This document shows, piece by piece, positions 22,115 to 34,000 of a stretch of 64,000 bases of DNA; within the stretch, counting starts at the first letter, position 1, and every line of letters starts with the position of its first letter. Under the pieces are notes generated by a model, which saw nothing but the letters and a program-made list of their open reading frames with translations, was not told the DNA's origin and made no database searches. The stretch is from Aquilaria yunnanensis (Eukaryota > Streptophyta > Magnoliopsida > Malvales > Thymelaeaceae), in NCBI GenBank assembly GCA_039654915.1, contig CM077596.1, forward strand, positions 53,504,501 to 53,568,500, given 5' to 3'. The translations under genes were made by a program, and so were the position numbers.

Positions 22115-22998
22115 TTCCATTGAAGGACATATCTTGTGTTCTTGTTTATCTTCAGTTTTCTTTCAATTTTTTTCCAGTAATTTTGTTTCTTAATCCTCTG
22201 TTTTAATCCTTTTTCATCTTGTTTCAGGTCTGTCCTTTTTATTCCATCCTTGTTCAAGTTCGAAAATCACAAAAACAACAAAAAGAAGTCAATCCGTGTT
22301 GTCTAGTTTTCTCGGTTTCAAATTGTTTGTTCCTGATTATTTCTTATCTTTCTGTTTTGTGTCCAGCCTTATTAACCTTTCTTTTTTTCATTGTTTCCAG
22401 CATCCTAGAGTCAAGAAAACACCAAAAAAAGAAGGATCCAAGTTTAGGAAGTTTAGGTATCAAAAGTTGTTTCAAAATTGTGCAAGTTTCAATAGTTTCT
22501 TGTTTTGGCCAAAGTGAAAACTGACTTTTTGTCTTTGGCAGCAAGGAACCTTAAGGAGAACATTGTTTTAGCATCAAAATGGCAAGGAAAAAAAGAAAAA
22601 AAAAAAGAAGGAGAAAAAAAAAGAAGAAAAGAAAAGAAAGAACAAAGAAAAGAAAGCTTGCAAAAAGAGAAGTTTTTACAAAGTGTTGAAAGTTTTGCGC
22701 CCCCAAAACCTATCTCATTGTTTTTGAGCCAAAAAAGCTTTCTTTGTGGTTCTTGTGATCATCAATTGCAAGGGCTTCCTAGAGTCTTTTAAAGCCTGTT
22801 TAGCCCACCTCTTTTGGAGTCAAAATAGTTCTTCAAAAATTCAAGTTTTCTTGTGTGCTTTGAGGATAGTTTTCTTAGAACTTTTGAGAACTCTTTGAAT
22901 AGCAATATCTCACTAACAAATTAAGTGCTTGAGTGTTCATCTTTTGAGTGAAACACGTGGGGTGAGTGCTTGTGAGGATCTTTGTTATTTTCAGGAGT
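22115..22998 (+). other. Leader of element F
   Basis: About 880 bases between the primer binding site and gag, with no convincing gene. It contains several T-rich runs, a long purine tract of mostly A at about 22585-22660, and a few frames of 70-100 codons without family features. A packaging signal would be expected here but cannot be recognised by eye. Confidence 0.5.
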
Positions 22999-24243
22999 AT
23001 GGAGGGCCAGGAGGATAGGAGGCTGGAAGTGAGACACAATGAGGAGCCTACCATGAGAGAATTTCAAGAAACTCTCAATAGACTTGTGGGGAGGATTGAG
23101 GACATTGATTTGAGGTTGCCAAGGAAACCTAATCCTATCTTGCAACCAAGGAGAGGTCCAAGGAGAGAAAAACCCGAGGAGGAAGAAAGAGTTTGGCATG
23201 ATCATGGGTTTCCAAGGAAATGGGAGCCAAGAGAGGATAACAACCTAAATTCCATCAAGCATACCATTCCACCTTTCCAAGGGAGGAGTGATCCCGATGC
23301 ATATTGGGAATGGGAGCAAAAGATTGAGATAGTGTTTTATTGCCATCATTACCCGAGGAAAAGAAGGTTAAATTGGCTACCATGAAGTTCACTAATTATG
23401 CTATTGTATGGTGGAATCAGGATGTTATTTCTAGGAGAAGGAATGAGGAGGAGCCCATACACACATGGAGAGCCCTTAAAGCATTAATGAGGAGGAGTTT
23501 TGTGCCTAGCTACTACATTAAAGATCAACGCCTCAAGCTTCAAAGGATAGTGCAAGGCCAAAAGAGTGTGGAGGACTACCACAAAGACTTGGAGATAACC
23601 TTGACCCGAGCCAACATCATGGAGGATGAGGAGACCACCATTGATAGATTCATTAATGGTCTCAATCCTGAGATTGCCAACAAAGTGGAAATGGCACCTT
23701 ATTTGAACATGGAGGATTTGCTTTATTATGCCACCAAGGCCGAGAGGATCATCAAAAGGTCCAAGGCATCCAAGATGTGTCAAGGAAGAATTTCCACATG
23801 GAGAGGAGCATGGACCAAGGATGTGAGAGAAGTACCCAAGCCAAAAGTGGAGTCCACAAAAGGAGACTTGTCTCGGCGTCAAGAAGAAAAGTCAATCATG
23901 GTTGTACCACTTTCACCACAACAAGTCTTGGATGATCAAAGAAAAATTCAAAGTAAGCTTGAGAGAAAAGAAAAAGAGGGGAAAGTTGAAGGCAAGAGTG
24001 ATGAGGGGAAAGCCGAGAGAACAACCGAGAGATTAAGTGAGAAGAGTGAATATGATGGGAAGAAGAGTGGGGCGTTCCCGACAGAAGAAATTGAGTGTGA
24101 AGTTGAGAGAAGACAAGAGTGTAATGAACCCAAGCTGAGTGAAGAGAGAATAACCTACAGAGAAGCCATACTTTCATCTAACATAATGGAGTCTTCTTCT
24201 AGTGTTGTGTTGTCTTCTTTTCAGGACTTAATTGGAGATTAGC
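22999..24243 (+). pseudogene. Element F gag-like gene, one frameshift
   Basis: The likely start is ATG at 22999 (MEGQEDRRLEVRHNEE), preferred over the upstream ATG at 22966. The protein keeps the plant retrotransposon gag pattern: IPPFQGRSDPDAYWEWEQK, then KVKLATMKFTNYAIVWWNQ, then LMRRSFVPSYYIKDQRLKLQ, and INGLNPEIANKVEM. A frameshift near 23345-23365 separates the first frame (to 23385) from the second (23340-24242). No CX2CX4HX4C zinc knuckle is visible. The C-terminus is rich in K, E and R. Gag would form the particle core. A single break in 1.2 kb suggests it decayed recently relative to A and B. Confidence 0.78.
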
Positions 24244-24260
24244 TACAAGAATCAAGTGAG

Positions 24261-25922
24261 TTGCTGCCCATCCAAGAAGTTGGTGTTCCTAAAATTCTAA
24301 GCCATGTCCCATGCATTAAAACAACAAAGGAGGTTGAGAAGGAACAATTTGAGGTGAGTCCAAGTGAATTCATATGCAAAAGTTTGCCTAACATTGTTTC
24401 TTTTCCTATGTTTCAAAGGGATGAAATTAATGCAACTCCAACCGAAGTCATTGAGTGCAAAGGTGAAAATTTTATGGTTCCTACACCAAAGGAAGATACT
24501 TGGAGACTAAGTCCATCCACTGTAATGTATTTCTTCCTTACACTTAAATATGATGTGATTTTGCATGAAAATCTCAAACAATGTGTGTTTGCTTGCAATG
24601 TTATTTTGACAAATGGTTTTCATGAAACTAGATTAAGAGAAGCAAGTAAGCATGAAGATTTGACAAAATATGGTTTTAAGCCTTCTAATTCTTTGGTTTT
24701 GTCAAATCATCTTTTGAATTCCATGAGTTTCTTTAGAGAAAAATCTGTTTTGGTGTCTTTGGTTTTTGATTTTGTTTGCTTTGCATCCATGTCACATTGG
24801 TTTGTTTTGTCTCAAGTTAAAGCTACTTCTTTGGAATTTTTCATGCATAAATTTGTTCTTACACATGCATTACATACTTCTTTTATTCACATTCATGTTC
24901 AGCCCATTTTTGTGCATCAATCTTTAATTTCCAGCAAGCATTTTTTTGCCATGACACATGCATTACACAAACTTTTCAGCATTGATCTTTTTGCTTTATG
25001 TCCAAACCTGAAAGTTTTTGTTTTGAGTGAAAATTCTGGTTTTAAATTCAGTCTTTTAAGGAGGTATGTTGAGTCCTTTGTTTTATGTCACATCCCATGC
25101 ACAAATTTCATGCATTGTTGTGCATATACATGCAAAAATAAGTTTGCTACTGAATTGGTTTCACTAAATCCTATCTACTCCAATCTTGTTTCATTTAAAA
25201 TGCTTAGGATTTTTGTAGAATTGGTGCATCCTAGTTTTGTTATTTTTATAGGCCACATTGTGTTCAATTCTTGTTTAGTTGAATGGCCTATGCAAACTAT
25301 TGTCTTGACATGCAAAACTTGTGCTTTTCATGACCTTGACACTTATGTGAGTTTAGGTCCATTTGTTTTGAGTGCATACAATATCCCTAAGCTAAATTAT
25401 TCCTACACTTTTTCTAGTTGTGAGAGTAATTTTTTTGAGATGGCAAAGGCAATGAAAGTGATGCCCAGAGTTAAGATGAAAATTGTGCAAAGTTTCAGAT
25501 TTTTTCTGCTAATTGCTTCTAACTTTGTTTTTGACCCTGGAGGTGTCAAAATTATCATTGCATTTGGATATTGGTTCAGGTTTTGCACAAGATTAAAGCT
25601 CCATACACAAGCATTCCATGCTATTGGTGCTTATGTGAAAGGTAAGTGCTTATGTGTTGATTATTTCATTGCTATTGATTCAATTCCCTTTTCTCATGCA
25701 GATTTTGATTCGAGGACGAATCCTTCTAAGGAGGGGGGAGGTGATATGATCAAAGAAGGCACAACTAAGGATGGAAACAATCCATTGAAGATAACTAGTG
25801 GACCATTGACAAGGAAGAAGGCTAAGGAGCTCACTAGTGCACTTCAAGCTCGGATGTTGACAGATTGGCTATGTTCTGGTGGAAAAATCATATCTTCAGG
25901 TAAACAGATCAGAATTGAGTAA
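24261..25922 (+). CDS. Element F ORF2, 553 codons, function unknown
   Basis: An uninterrupted frame begins 18 bases after the gag stop and runs through the polypurine tract into the 3' LTR. I recognise no protease, RT, RNase H or integrase motif. The first 100 residues are acidic and mixed; the middle (about 140-480) is rich in F, L, S, H and C with repeated HALH and FVL strings. The final part (ADFDSRTNPSKEGGGD, then GPLTRKKAKEL) resembles the tail with which some plant gypsy polyproteins or gag-like ORFs read into the LTR. It could be a degenerate replacement of pol, a structural RNA region left open by chance, or a real protein. Its length without a stop in AT-rich DNA argues against pure chance, but function is unproven. 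Confidence 0.45.
   Translation: MLPIQEVGVPKILSHVPCIKTTKEVEKEQFEVSPSEFICKSLPNIVSFPMFQRDEINATPTEVIECKGENFMVPTPKEDTWRLSPSTVMYFFLTLKYDVILHENLKQCVFACNVILTNGFHETRLREASKHEDLTKYGFKPSNSLVLSNHLLNSMSFFREKSVLVSLVFDFVCFASMSHWFVLSQVKATSLEFFMHKFVLTHALHTSFIHIHVQPIFVHQSLISSKHFFAMTHALHKLFSIDLFALCPNLKVFVLSENSGFKFSLLRRYVESFVLCHIPCTNFMHCCAYTCKNKFATELVSLNPIYSNLVSFKMLRIFVELVHPSFVIFIGHIVFNSCLVEWPMQTIVLTCKTCAFHDLDTYVSLGPFVLSAYNIPKLNYSYTFSSCESNFFEMAKAMKVMPRVKMKIVQSFRFFLLIASNFVFDPGGVKIIIAFGYWFRFCTRLKLHTQAFHAIGAYVKGKCLCVDYFIAIDSIPFSHADFDSRTNPSKEGGGDMIKEGTTKDGNNPLKITSGPLTRKKAKELTSALQARMLTDWLCSGGKIISSGKQIRIE
25727..25741 (+). other. Polypurine tract of F
   Basis: aaggaggggggagg directly precedes the 3' LTR start TGATATG. 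ORF2 reads through it. Confidence 0.85.
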
Positions 25923-26763
25923 TTCTTGATTCATTAGAAAGATAAAATCGGGATCTGCAAATAATATACAGACCATGAAACCCATTTTGCAATTCAAGGA
26001 GGTCCAATTTAGCTTCAAAGTCGCGATTTGTGAGTTATCACTGGTTCAGAAGCAGTTGCAGTATTTTGGGCATATCTTCGGCTTTAGATGTCCGTTTTGT
26101 GTGGTTGAAGTGTCATTTCAAAGCTAAGAAATATATCTACAACTTTCATGCTTTGAATTTTGATAAATCGTGCTTATATCAAGTTCGAATTTCAGCTTGA
26201 AATTGAAGACACAAGCAGGAACCACCTGAGAAGACTATTTTGGGGTTTTTATGGCCAATCTTATTTTGTAACGTATTTTATTTTAGTTTCCTATTTATTT
26301 ACATTATTTAGGATGTTTTTTAGGCCATGGAAGTGATTCAGGTCACTTAGGATAAATGGAATTCGCTGCACACCTTAAACATGTGTTAAAAGGGTGTAGG
26401 AATCCTAGTTTGACTAAGTTTTCTTGAGTCCTTTGTAACTAGGTTTCCTAAGTGACTTGGGCTGCGAATTTTGCTGAGTCTTTTACCCTAGTTTAGGCCT
26501 ATATAAAGGCACATATTCTGGATGTAAACACACAGATTTATGCCAAAATAATATTGCTCTTTGGAGAGGTTTTCTCTTTGGTTCTTGACGGACTGCCTTG
26601 GTGCACAAGTGTGCTTGTGTTCTTAGAGTTCTATACTTCTTGTTTCTAATCACAAGTTGATTAGGGGTGGGGGTCTTCAAACCTAGTCTCTTTGATGTCT
26701 TGTGGAGCTTGAAAAGCATCTTGGGTGCGTTTCATGGTCTTTATACCATCGGGGTTCACATCA
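25742..26763 (+). repeat. 3' LTR of element F
   Basis: It runs from TGATATGATCAAAG to GGGTTCACATCA (1022 bp), followed by the GAATA duplication. Compared with the 5' LTR, the first 260 bases show about 14 substitutions and the rest about 33 by eye, and no length change was noticed. The first 181 bases hold the C-terminal codons of ORF2. Confidence 0.94.
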
Positions 26764-26768
26764 GAATA

Positions 26769-27290
26769 CCTGGCAGGTCTTGAGGAAAGACTTGTGGAAA
26801 GTCTTTCACTATAGGTATTCTATCCACTTGTTCTTCACAGTACAATTTATTAAATGCATAACAATAATCATGCTCAGAAATCACAAGTATCTCATCTAGT
26901 ACCTCTAGGCCCATGCCATGCCTTTCATACACTAATTCCTTACAATTCACTAATGCATGCACTTCACCATTAGGTAATGTGATTTCTCTCTTAGCACAAT
27001 CAATTCTTATGTTATGCATAGCAAGCCAATTCATACCCAGCAGTATTTCATACTTAGGAATGTCCAACACTAGTAGATTAGCCATAACCTTAGTCTTTCC
27101 TACTACTAGCTCACAATCCTTAGCTAGGTCACTAGTGAAGAGACATTGACTACTTGCTGTTTTCACTGAAGATATCCTAGGCATGATTTTAGTAGGCAAA
27201 CTCATGGCATCAACAAATTTTCTAGCCACTATAGGCACAGACGCACCAGTATCAAACAGAACACTAACAAGCATACCATGAAGGTAAATG
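26769..27290 (-). pseudogene. Element A protease domain
   Basis: The minus frame at 26756-27274 shows VSVLFDTGASVPIVARKF, the aspartic protease active-site pattern, then KYEILLGMNWLAMHNIRIDC, the usual second protease block, and DFPQVFPQDLPG, which leads into RT. The join to RT is interrupted by F. Residues encoded below 26769 belong to the duplication and the LTR of F. This part is still open over about 165 codons. Confidence 0.87.
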
Positions 27291-28798
27291 TTACCTCTTA
27301 GTGCTTCTCCTTGCTTGATGTTTCTGGCCTTTCCACTTGAAACACTCCGCCAGCTCTTTGCACTGGAGGAACTGGTCTTTGATGTCCCTCCCTTGGTGCT
27401 GCCTCTCTAGGTCCTGGTCGAGTAGGTCTCACTAGACCTTGGTCTTCTGGCCTTCTTCCTTTCACATGTGGGCAATCTTTGATCCAATGATCCATTGCAC
27501 CACACCTTAGGCAAGCTTGAGTATCAAAATATCAAGGTTTTCTTTCCATAAAACTTCTTGCATTTAGGGCACCTTAGGCCAGGGAACTTCCCCTTCACCT
27601 TGCCCTCACCACCAAAATGGGAATTCTTGGCAATTCCCTTGCCATGTGGTGGCTTTTTCTGCTTACCTCCTACTTGGCTACTTTCCCCTGGTCCACTGGG
27701 AAAGTAGCTAGTCTCATACTCCTCCTACTATACTAATAAAGCTCTCTGTACTACTTCATAGTATGTGACTGCTCCAAAAGGTCTTACAGCCTTTCTGATG
27801 TCTGACCTTAGGCCTCTAACAAATCTTTTGGCCCTTAACTACTCTAGTCCATGATATTGAGGAGCATACCTCACCAATTGATTGAACTTGTGCTCATAGT
27901 CTAGGATAGTGAGGTTGTCCTGCCTTAGAGCATCAAATTCAGATTGCTTCATATCCTTGATGGCATCACTGATGTACAGCTCCTGCAACAGCTAAGTGAA
28001 CTCTAGCCATCTCATCTCAATATCTTTTCTTGGCCTTCTATCCTTTTGGATAGCATACCTATCTCTGGTGTTTCTCCACCACATCTCTACACTACCTACC
28101 ATGTTGTAAGTAGCTAGTGACACCTTCTTGGTGGAGCTGAGTGGCATCGTCTCAAACATCTTCTCAATGAAGATTAACCACTCCTCAGCTTTCTCAAGCC
28201 TAGCTCTTCCATCAAACTATGGAGGCCTAAGCCCTTGGAACCTCTCTAGTAGTCTGACCTCATCTAGGCCCACTAGATCCTCAGCTCTTTGTATTCTGGA
28301 TCTATGGGAACCCTCAGCATGGTTATGCTCTCCATGGTCTCTATGTCTTCTCCTACCTCTTCTCTCAAGATTTTCCTGAATCTCATTCCTAGTAGAGGAA
28401 TGTTCATAGACTGAGTGATTGGTCCTAGATACCTAACCAATCTTAGATCTCACTCTTCTTCCTCTTGGATTTCTTCTATCCTCATTGTCCACCTTAATAG
28501 TTTCATCATTTATATCTTTTGATCTTCCAGAAGGAACATATTCAGTTGTGTTCCTACTCTCCTCTTTGGCTTATTGCTACACATTTTGAACTAGTTCTCT
28601 TTGTTGTTGTGCTTGTATCAGCCTTATTAAGTTTTCATTGATTAGAGCTAAGTTCCTCTGAAGCTCCAACCAAATCTGTGGCACTTCAGGGTTTGGTGCC
28701 CCTTGTTGGTCCTAATTCCCCATTTCCTACCTGTCCCTTTGCTGCCTAGGTTTAGTAGGAGGCCTTAGGGGTGGTTCCCCTCTCCTTGTGGCAACCAT
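27291..28798 (-). pseudogene. Element A gag
   Basis: The likely start is ATG at about 28798 (MVATRRGEPPLRPP), soon followed by a stop. Near 27480-27530 the minus strand encodes CLRCGAMDHWIKDC, a CX2CX4HX4C zinc knuckle, followed by a proline and arginine-rich link to protease. Between them the frame is broken many times; pieces of the gag core such as the EKMFE-like segment near 28140-28170 are visible. Plus-strand frames in this stretch (for example 28128-28379) are shadows. Confidence 0.78.
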
Positions 28799-28950
28799 GT
28801 TTACTTCCCCTGTTCATGATTCATCATAGAGCACAAATGAAGATCATAGGTATTTTAATGGTACTTGACACTAGCAGCTGACCAAACTGAGTTCATGTAT
28901 GTAGCTAGCATGCAAAATGCAACTATATGTACATGTATAAGCCATCCTTT

Positions 28951-28968
28951 AACCATGCTCTAATACCA
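28951..28968 (-). other. Primer binding site of element A
   Basis: The minus strand reads TGGTATTAGAGCATGGTT, five bases inside the 5' LTR. It matches the initiator-Met tRNA complement (TGGTATCAGAGC) apart from one change in the first 12 bases. Confidence 0.83.
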
Positions 28969-28973
28969 ATATC

Positions 28974-31429
28974 TGTTACCCACTCTAGGGTAATCTAGTT
29001 ATGGTGCCAAAACTGTGCATTTAAACTTCCAGGATTAGTGTGTCCTGCAGGTCATCAGAACAACACCCCAAGTGCACATACTCAAGTGACTTTCTTCAGA
29101 ACTATGTAAATACATGTATATTGGTCTAACCATAACACACATATTCACATATATGCACACTATGGCAGCTAAGAAGGAAAACACTAGCACAAGTCTTAGT
29201 TTTGGCTTCCGCACATTAAGCATTCTTACTAGGTTCAAAAATTCCAGTCAATGCACCCAGACCTCCTCTAATAAACTGTATTATTCTAGCCATGTGACCC
29301 CATTTTTTATTTGGTCCATTCTCAATTAGAGACCTAGATCAAACTAGGGAATTTTTTTTTACATCAATAGCCCACCTATGGACCAAGTTATGGATTTTTT
29401 AAGTTGGTTACAAAATTCTGACCAAATGAACAGTAACTTAGACAACTTTGAAATGTCATATCTTTGGTTACAAGGTTCCAAATTCAGAAATTAAAAATCT
29501 CAGTTCAACCTCTAGATGTACTCTAGGTGTGGTCAAAATTTCATATCAAGATTCATTCTACACAGAGAGATATAGAACTTTGAGTGTAGAGTCAAAAGTC
29601 TGATTACTTTATGACCATTTTGCCCATACAAAATTTTATAAGCATGCAAACACTTCATTCACAAGGGGTAAGCCACTCAAGGCTATTCCATATATGTCCA
29701 TGACACCTGCAAATTACATTCCCTTATGGCTAGCATCTTTACATAGCTAATACCAAAATTTACAAACAAGCAGCCTATATTGCACACTTAGGCAGCCTGT
29801 GCATAGCATCATCATACATAGCAAAACAGCCCACAAATGCTCACATACATTGTCCAAACTTCAAATCCATTACATGTACATGCTCCCATGTACTAGAAAA
29901 TGTTCTTAACTCAGTTAAATCACACACCCTAGTTACAGGAGAGCTTTAGACACAATGCACTCTAGAAAAAGAATGCTGGACAGCTGCTGCATAACAGAAT
30001 AAGCACCATCACTAAAAATACCAAATGTACTTCTAAAATCACCAAAATTTCCAGATCATAACTAGACACATGGAAGTTCATGTACCTAGAATTTCAGATC
30101 AAAACTCAAATGATAAGGGTCAGTTTGAATGTGATCTTTCTGCTGGACCTGAAATGGACAGAAAGGGGGTAAGTTTCTTGAATGAAACTTAGTAAGGGCT
30201 TATCAATAAAATATTCAAACTCCAGTCATATACCTGAAATCCAAAGAAACTAAAACACAAAAGTATAATACAAATACACAAACACAGCCGATATCCAAAT
30301 CCACAAACAACACAACACAAAACAAATGTAATGCTGGCAGAAATAAACACATTAGGGTTAGTTCATAAACAATGAAATAAACATTATGTAATCAATATGG
30401 CAGCGCTCCTCAAGCTAATGCTTGGCCTTAGGAGATTAATTGGTCTTAGTTAGTACTAACTTGGGCCCTATAAACACCTATAAACACTGCCATCTTAGTG
30501 CATGAAAAATAGTAAGCCTAAAACCTTGTTCACGCACTCCCCCTTAACCCGGGCTTGGTTCCTTGAGCTTTTTGCTCTCTTCCAAGCATGGTCTTAGCTT
30601 CATGGATGCTTGATCAAAATCTTAGAACAGTAAAAAACTATGAAACAAGAAGATAAAATCCTTACCTACGTTGTGAAAGCTGAAAATAGCAAAGGAAGCT
30701 CAATAAACCCGAAAACCAGGGTTGTTCTCTCTCCTGTTGAATCTGATTGCTTTCCTTTGTGATTTCTAGGGAGATTGAGCTATCGTGGCTATGGAAGGTT
30801 ATGGATGAGCTAAGGGAGGAACTCTGGCTGGTGAGGGCCGAAAATGACCAAGAAACGGTAAAGAAATCAAGATATTTACTTGACTTTATTAGTTTAACCT
30901 TAACCTTCACTTAGGTCACTATAAGTATGTCTTAAGCAAAGAGTTTTTGGCTAATCTTTAGCGCACCCTTTTTACCTTAGAACCTGGAAATAAAAGGCTG
31001 GGATAATTCTAGAAATGGCCATCTTTGACTCTTATCAAAAATCATCCCACCCTTAAGTTATTTTTGTGAACAATTGTAAACCTAGTTGTCCTAGGTTATT
31101 GAATAATAGCCTTTGCTTCCTTTATGAAATTTAGCATCCAAAAATTTCTTCCATACCAATCAAATCCTTCCAAAATCTCTTCTCTAGAGTTGTACAATTG
31201 AGTACCCAAGTCTTGATATCTTGCGATAAGACCCATAGATTACTTGTAAAACAAGCAATCCTCTAGGGCTTCCTTTAGTACCAAGTAACCATTGTAATCT
31301 CTTAAGGAGGTGTAGATTGTTCACTTTACCCCTCATATTTCATTCACTATGGTGAAAATTATGCTATATAATGGTTTATAACCATAATGCCTTTATACTG
31401 TAATTTTCCCATTTGTTGAGGCGGTAACA
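28974..31429 (-). repeat. 5' LTR of element A
   Basis: It runs from TGTTACCCACTCTAGG to GAGGCGGTAACA (2456 bp) and is followed by the TACAT duplication. It is about 25 bp longer than the left copy, with small indels such as tccaaatccacaaacaacacaa near 30292. No gene is supported. Confidence 0.93.
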
Positions 31430-31434
31430 TACAT

Positions 31435-32500
31435 CATGTATATTACCAAGTTCAGGTGGCATGTCTAATTTGTACGCTACATATTCCAAGTTTAGCAATC
31501 ACTTGGTATGGCCCTATATATCTTAGTGCTAATTTTCCTTTCTTCGCAAATCTGATCACTCCTTTCATAAGGAATGCCTTAAGCCACACCCAATCTCCTT
31601 CTTGGAACTCTAGGTCTTTTCTTCTTTTCTGGTTTGCATAAGACTGTTGTCTATCATTGGCAGTCTTAATTCTTGCTTGATCACTTTTATCTTTTCAATG
31701 GTTTCTTTTACGATCTCTGGTCTTAATTCCAGCTTATATTTTGGCCAATGCCAGCAATGTGGGGTGATACACTTCCTGCCATATAAAGCTTCATATGTCG
31801 CCATTGCAATCACTAAATGGCAACCATTATTATAGGAGAATTCAATGAATAGAAGATGCATATCCCATTCCCCTTGGAAATCAATAACACAACATCCTAA
31901 CATATCTTCCAGAGTCTGAATGGTTCTCTCTATTTGTCCATCTGTCTGTGGATGGCGTGTTGAACTAAACTTAAGTTTAGTACCTAATGCTTAATGTAGG
32001 GATTTCCAAAACCTAGAAACAAATCTAAGGTCCCTATCTGACGCACCATGAAGTCTCACTATCTCCCTTATGTAAATTTGGGCTAGTTTATCTAATGAGT
32101 CTGTGAGATTCGTGGGAAGAAAATGGGTTGCTTTGGTCAATCTATCTACAATGATCCAGATGGCATTATGTTTCCTTCTTGTCGGTGACATTCTAGCTAC
32201 AAAGTCCATAGATATAGACCCCCACTTTCTCTCATGCATGGGTAAGCTTTGAAGCTTCCCTCTTGGTTTTTGGTGTTCAACCTTCACTTGTTAGCATACT
32301 TCACACTCAGGTACATGAGTGCTAATATCATGCTCTTGAGAGCATGATACATTTTTGTAGCTCTTGGATGCTTGCTAAGTTTACTAGAGTGTGCCTCTTC
32401 CAGAATCCGGGATCTTAATGCATCCTTTTCAGGCACATATAATCTATTATGGAAGTACAACAATCCTTGCTTGTAGGAGAACCCTTGGAATAGTTCCATC
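31435..32500 (-). pseudogene. Element B pol, integrase
   Basis: Two frames carry recognisable core blocks. The frame at 31991-32287 has KVEHQKPRGKLQSLPMHERK, ISMDFVARM, HNAIWIIVDRLTKATHFLP and REIVRLHGASDRDLRF. That at 31610-31903 has FQGEWDMHLLFIEFSYNN and ATYEALYGRKCITPHCW. In the first, a short deletion has removed the residues before the second catalytic aspartate (GASDRDLRF instead of the usual longer block). The zinc-binding part lies near 32284-32380. The C-terminal end is at 11460-11741, on the far side of A. Stops and frameshifts separate all pieces. Confidence 0.82.
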
Positions 32501-33100
32501 TCCTTTGACCAGATATTAAGTCAATTTTATCATCACTAAGTTGTGCTTCTTTGATGAGTTCCTTCCATTCAGGTGTAATAGTAAGCACACTTAGTTGTTC
32601 ATGTTCCCATTTTAACCAATAACTTGCTGAATGACTAAGGTTAAGGCTCTCAGCCTTATATTCAACGTCTCCTCCATTGAGCACTCCAGTATAGTTTCTG
32701 CTCAAGGCATCTGCCACTACATTAGCTTTGCCAGTTATGTATTCAATTACACAATGAAAATCCTTCAAGTACTCCAACCATCTTATCTGCCTCATGTTCA
32801 AGTCCTTTTGAGTAAAAAGGTACTTGAGGCTTTTGTAGTCTGTATAGACCTAAAATTTATTGCCTAATAGGTAATGTCTCAATTGCTTAAGAGCAAAGAC
32901 TACTGCTGCTAACTCCAGGTCATGTACTAGATATCTCTTTTCATGTGGTCTCAACTGTCTTGATCCAAAAGCAATAGCATGCTTGTCTTGCATTAAGACA
33001 CAACCCAACCCTACATGGGATGCATCAGTATACACCTCATAAGCTTTTTTAGTGTTTGGTAAAACTAGCACAGGAGCTGTTGTCAACCTGATTTTTAGCT
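32501..33100 (-). pseudogene. Element B pol, RNase H
   Basis: The frame at 32850-33086 has [20 protein letters not shown], then [20 protein letters not shown] and [11 protein letters not shown] stop near 32850 separates it from YTDYKSLKYLF, MRQIRWLEYLKDFHCVIEY and ADALSRNYTGV in 32415-32801. The catalytic aspartates and glutamate of the first blocks are present. Confidence 0.84.
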
Positions 33101-34000
33101 CTTAAAAGCTATCTTCACATTTACTCTCCCAGATAAAATTTTGATTCTTTCTAGTTAACTGGATCATAAGAGCTGCTATGACATAAAATTTTGGTACAAA
33201 TCTCCTATAATAGCCAACTAACCAGGAAGCTTCTGACTTCCTTAATATTCTGGGGTTCTTTCCAATCCATGATTGATCTGGCCCTTTCAGGATCTACTGC
33301 TAATCCTTGCTCACTAATCACATGTCCCAAAAACCCAATATCTCAGGTCCAAAATTTACATTTACTCAGCTTCCCATAAAGTTTATGTTCTTGGAGTAAG
33401 CCAAGTACAAGCCTTAAGTGTTCTTTATGAGTTTCCTCTTCCATTGAGTATACCAGAATGTCACCAATAAAAACTACCACAAAGTGGTCTAGGGACACTC
33501 TAAACACCCTCTACATAAGGTCTATAAAGAAGGCATGTGCATTTGTGAGCCCAAATGGCATCACTGTATACTCAAAATGTCCATACCTAGTCCTGAAAGT
33601 AGTTTTAGGTATGTCTTCTTCCTTAGCCCTCAACTGGAAATAACCAGATGTTAGGTCTATTTTAGAGAATACTTTCACTCCCTTCAGTTGATCAAACAAA
33701 TCTTTAACTCCTGGGAGGGGGTATTTGTTCTTAATGGTCAGGGCATTCAATTTTCTGTAATCAATACAAAGTCTAAGGGTTCCATCCTTTTTTTTCACAA
33801 ACAAAACAAGTGCTCCCCAAGGAAACACACTAGGTCTGATGAAACCTTTTTCAAGTAACTCATCTAATTACTTTCTCAGTTCTACCATTTCAGGTAGTGC
33901 CATCCTATATGCAGCAGTAGATATAGGGACTACTCCTGGTACAAGTTTAATTTCAAACTCCACCACGCTTAAGGGTGGCAGTCCAGGCAAGTCTATAGGG
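33101..34000 (-). pseudogene. Element B pol, reverse transcriptase
   Basis: The frame at 33511-33828 carries [49 protein letters not shown] and [19 protein letters not shown]. The active-site block near 33455-33480 reads FIGDIL, so the first aspartate of the usual FIDD motif has become glycine, which would abolish polymerisation. The connection domain (about 33190-33330) is in a third frame. Confidence 0.85.

Larger units (their letters stand above)
21073..26763 (+). mobile_element. Element F: non-autonomous LTR retrotransposon with gag and an orphan ORF
   Basis: F is flanked by GAATA at 21068-21072 and 26764-26768, has two LTRs of 1022 bp each, a clear initiator-Met primer binding site and a polypurine tract, all on the plus strand. 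Inside are a gag-like region with one frameshift and a 553-codon frame without pol motifs. No protease, RT, RNase H or integrase is visible. By eye the two LTRs differ at about 45-50 positions (around 95 percent identity), so it is younger than its host A but not recent. Its mobilisation would need enzymes from another element. Confidence 0.92.
11747..31429 (-). mobile_element. Element A: Ty3/gypsy chromodomain-type retrotransposon, with nested insertions
   Basis: A has LTRs at 11747-14177 and 28974-31429, TACAT duplications at 11742-11746 and 31430-31434, an initiator-Met primer binding site, a polypurine tract, and the order gag, protease, RT, RNase H, integrase, chromodomain-like tail on the minus strand. 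It sits in the pol gene of B. Two insertions split it: solo LTR E (14694-18719) and element F (21073-26763). Without them it would be about 10 kb. The domain set and LTR length suggest the Tekay/Del group. It is inactivated by many stops and frameshifts. Confidence 0.92.

Noticed and set aside
22585..22660. A-rich tract, considered as a poly(A) tail of a LINE or processed gene
   Set aside because: It is interrupted by many G bases, lies in the leader of F, and has no LINE or gene sequence upstream.
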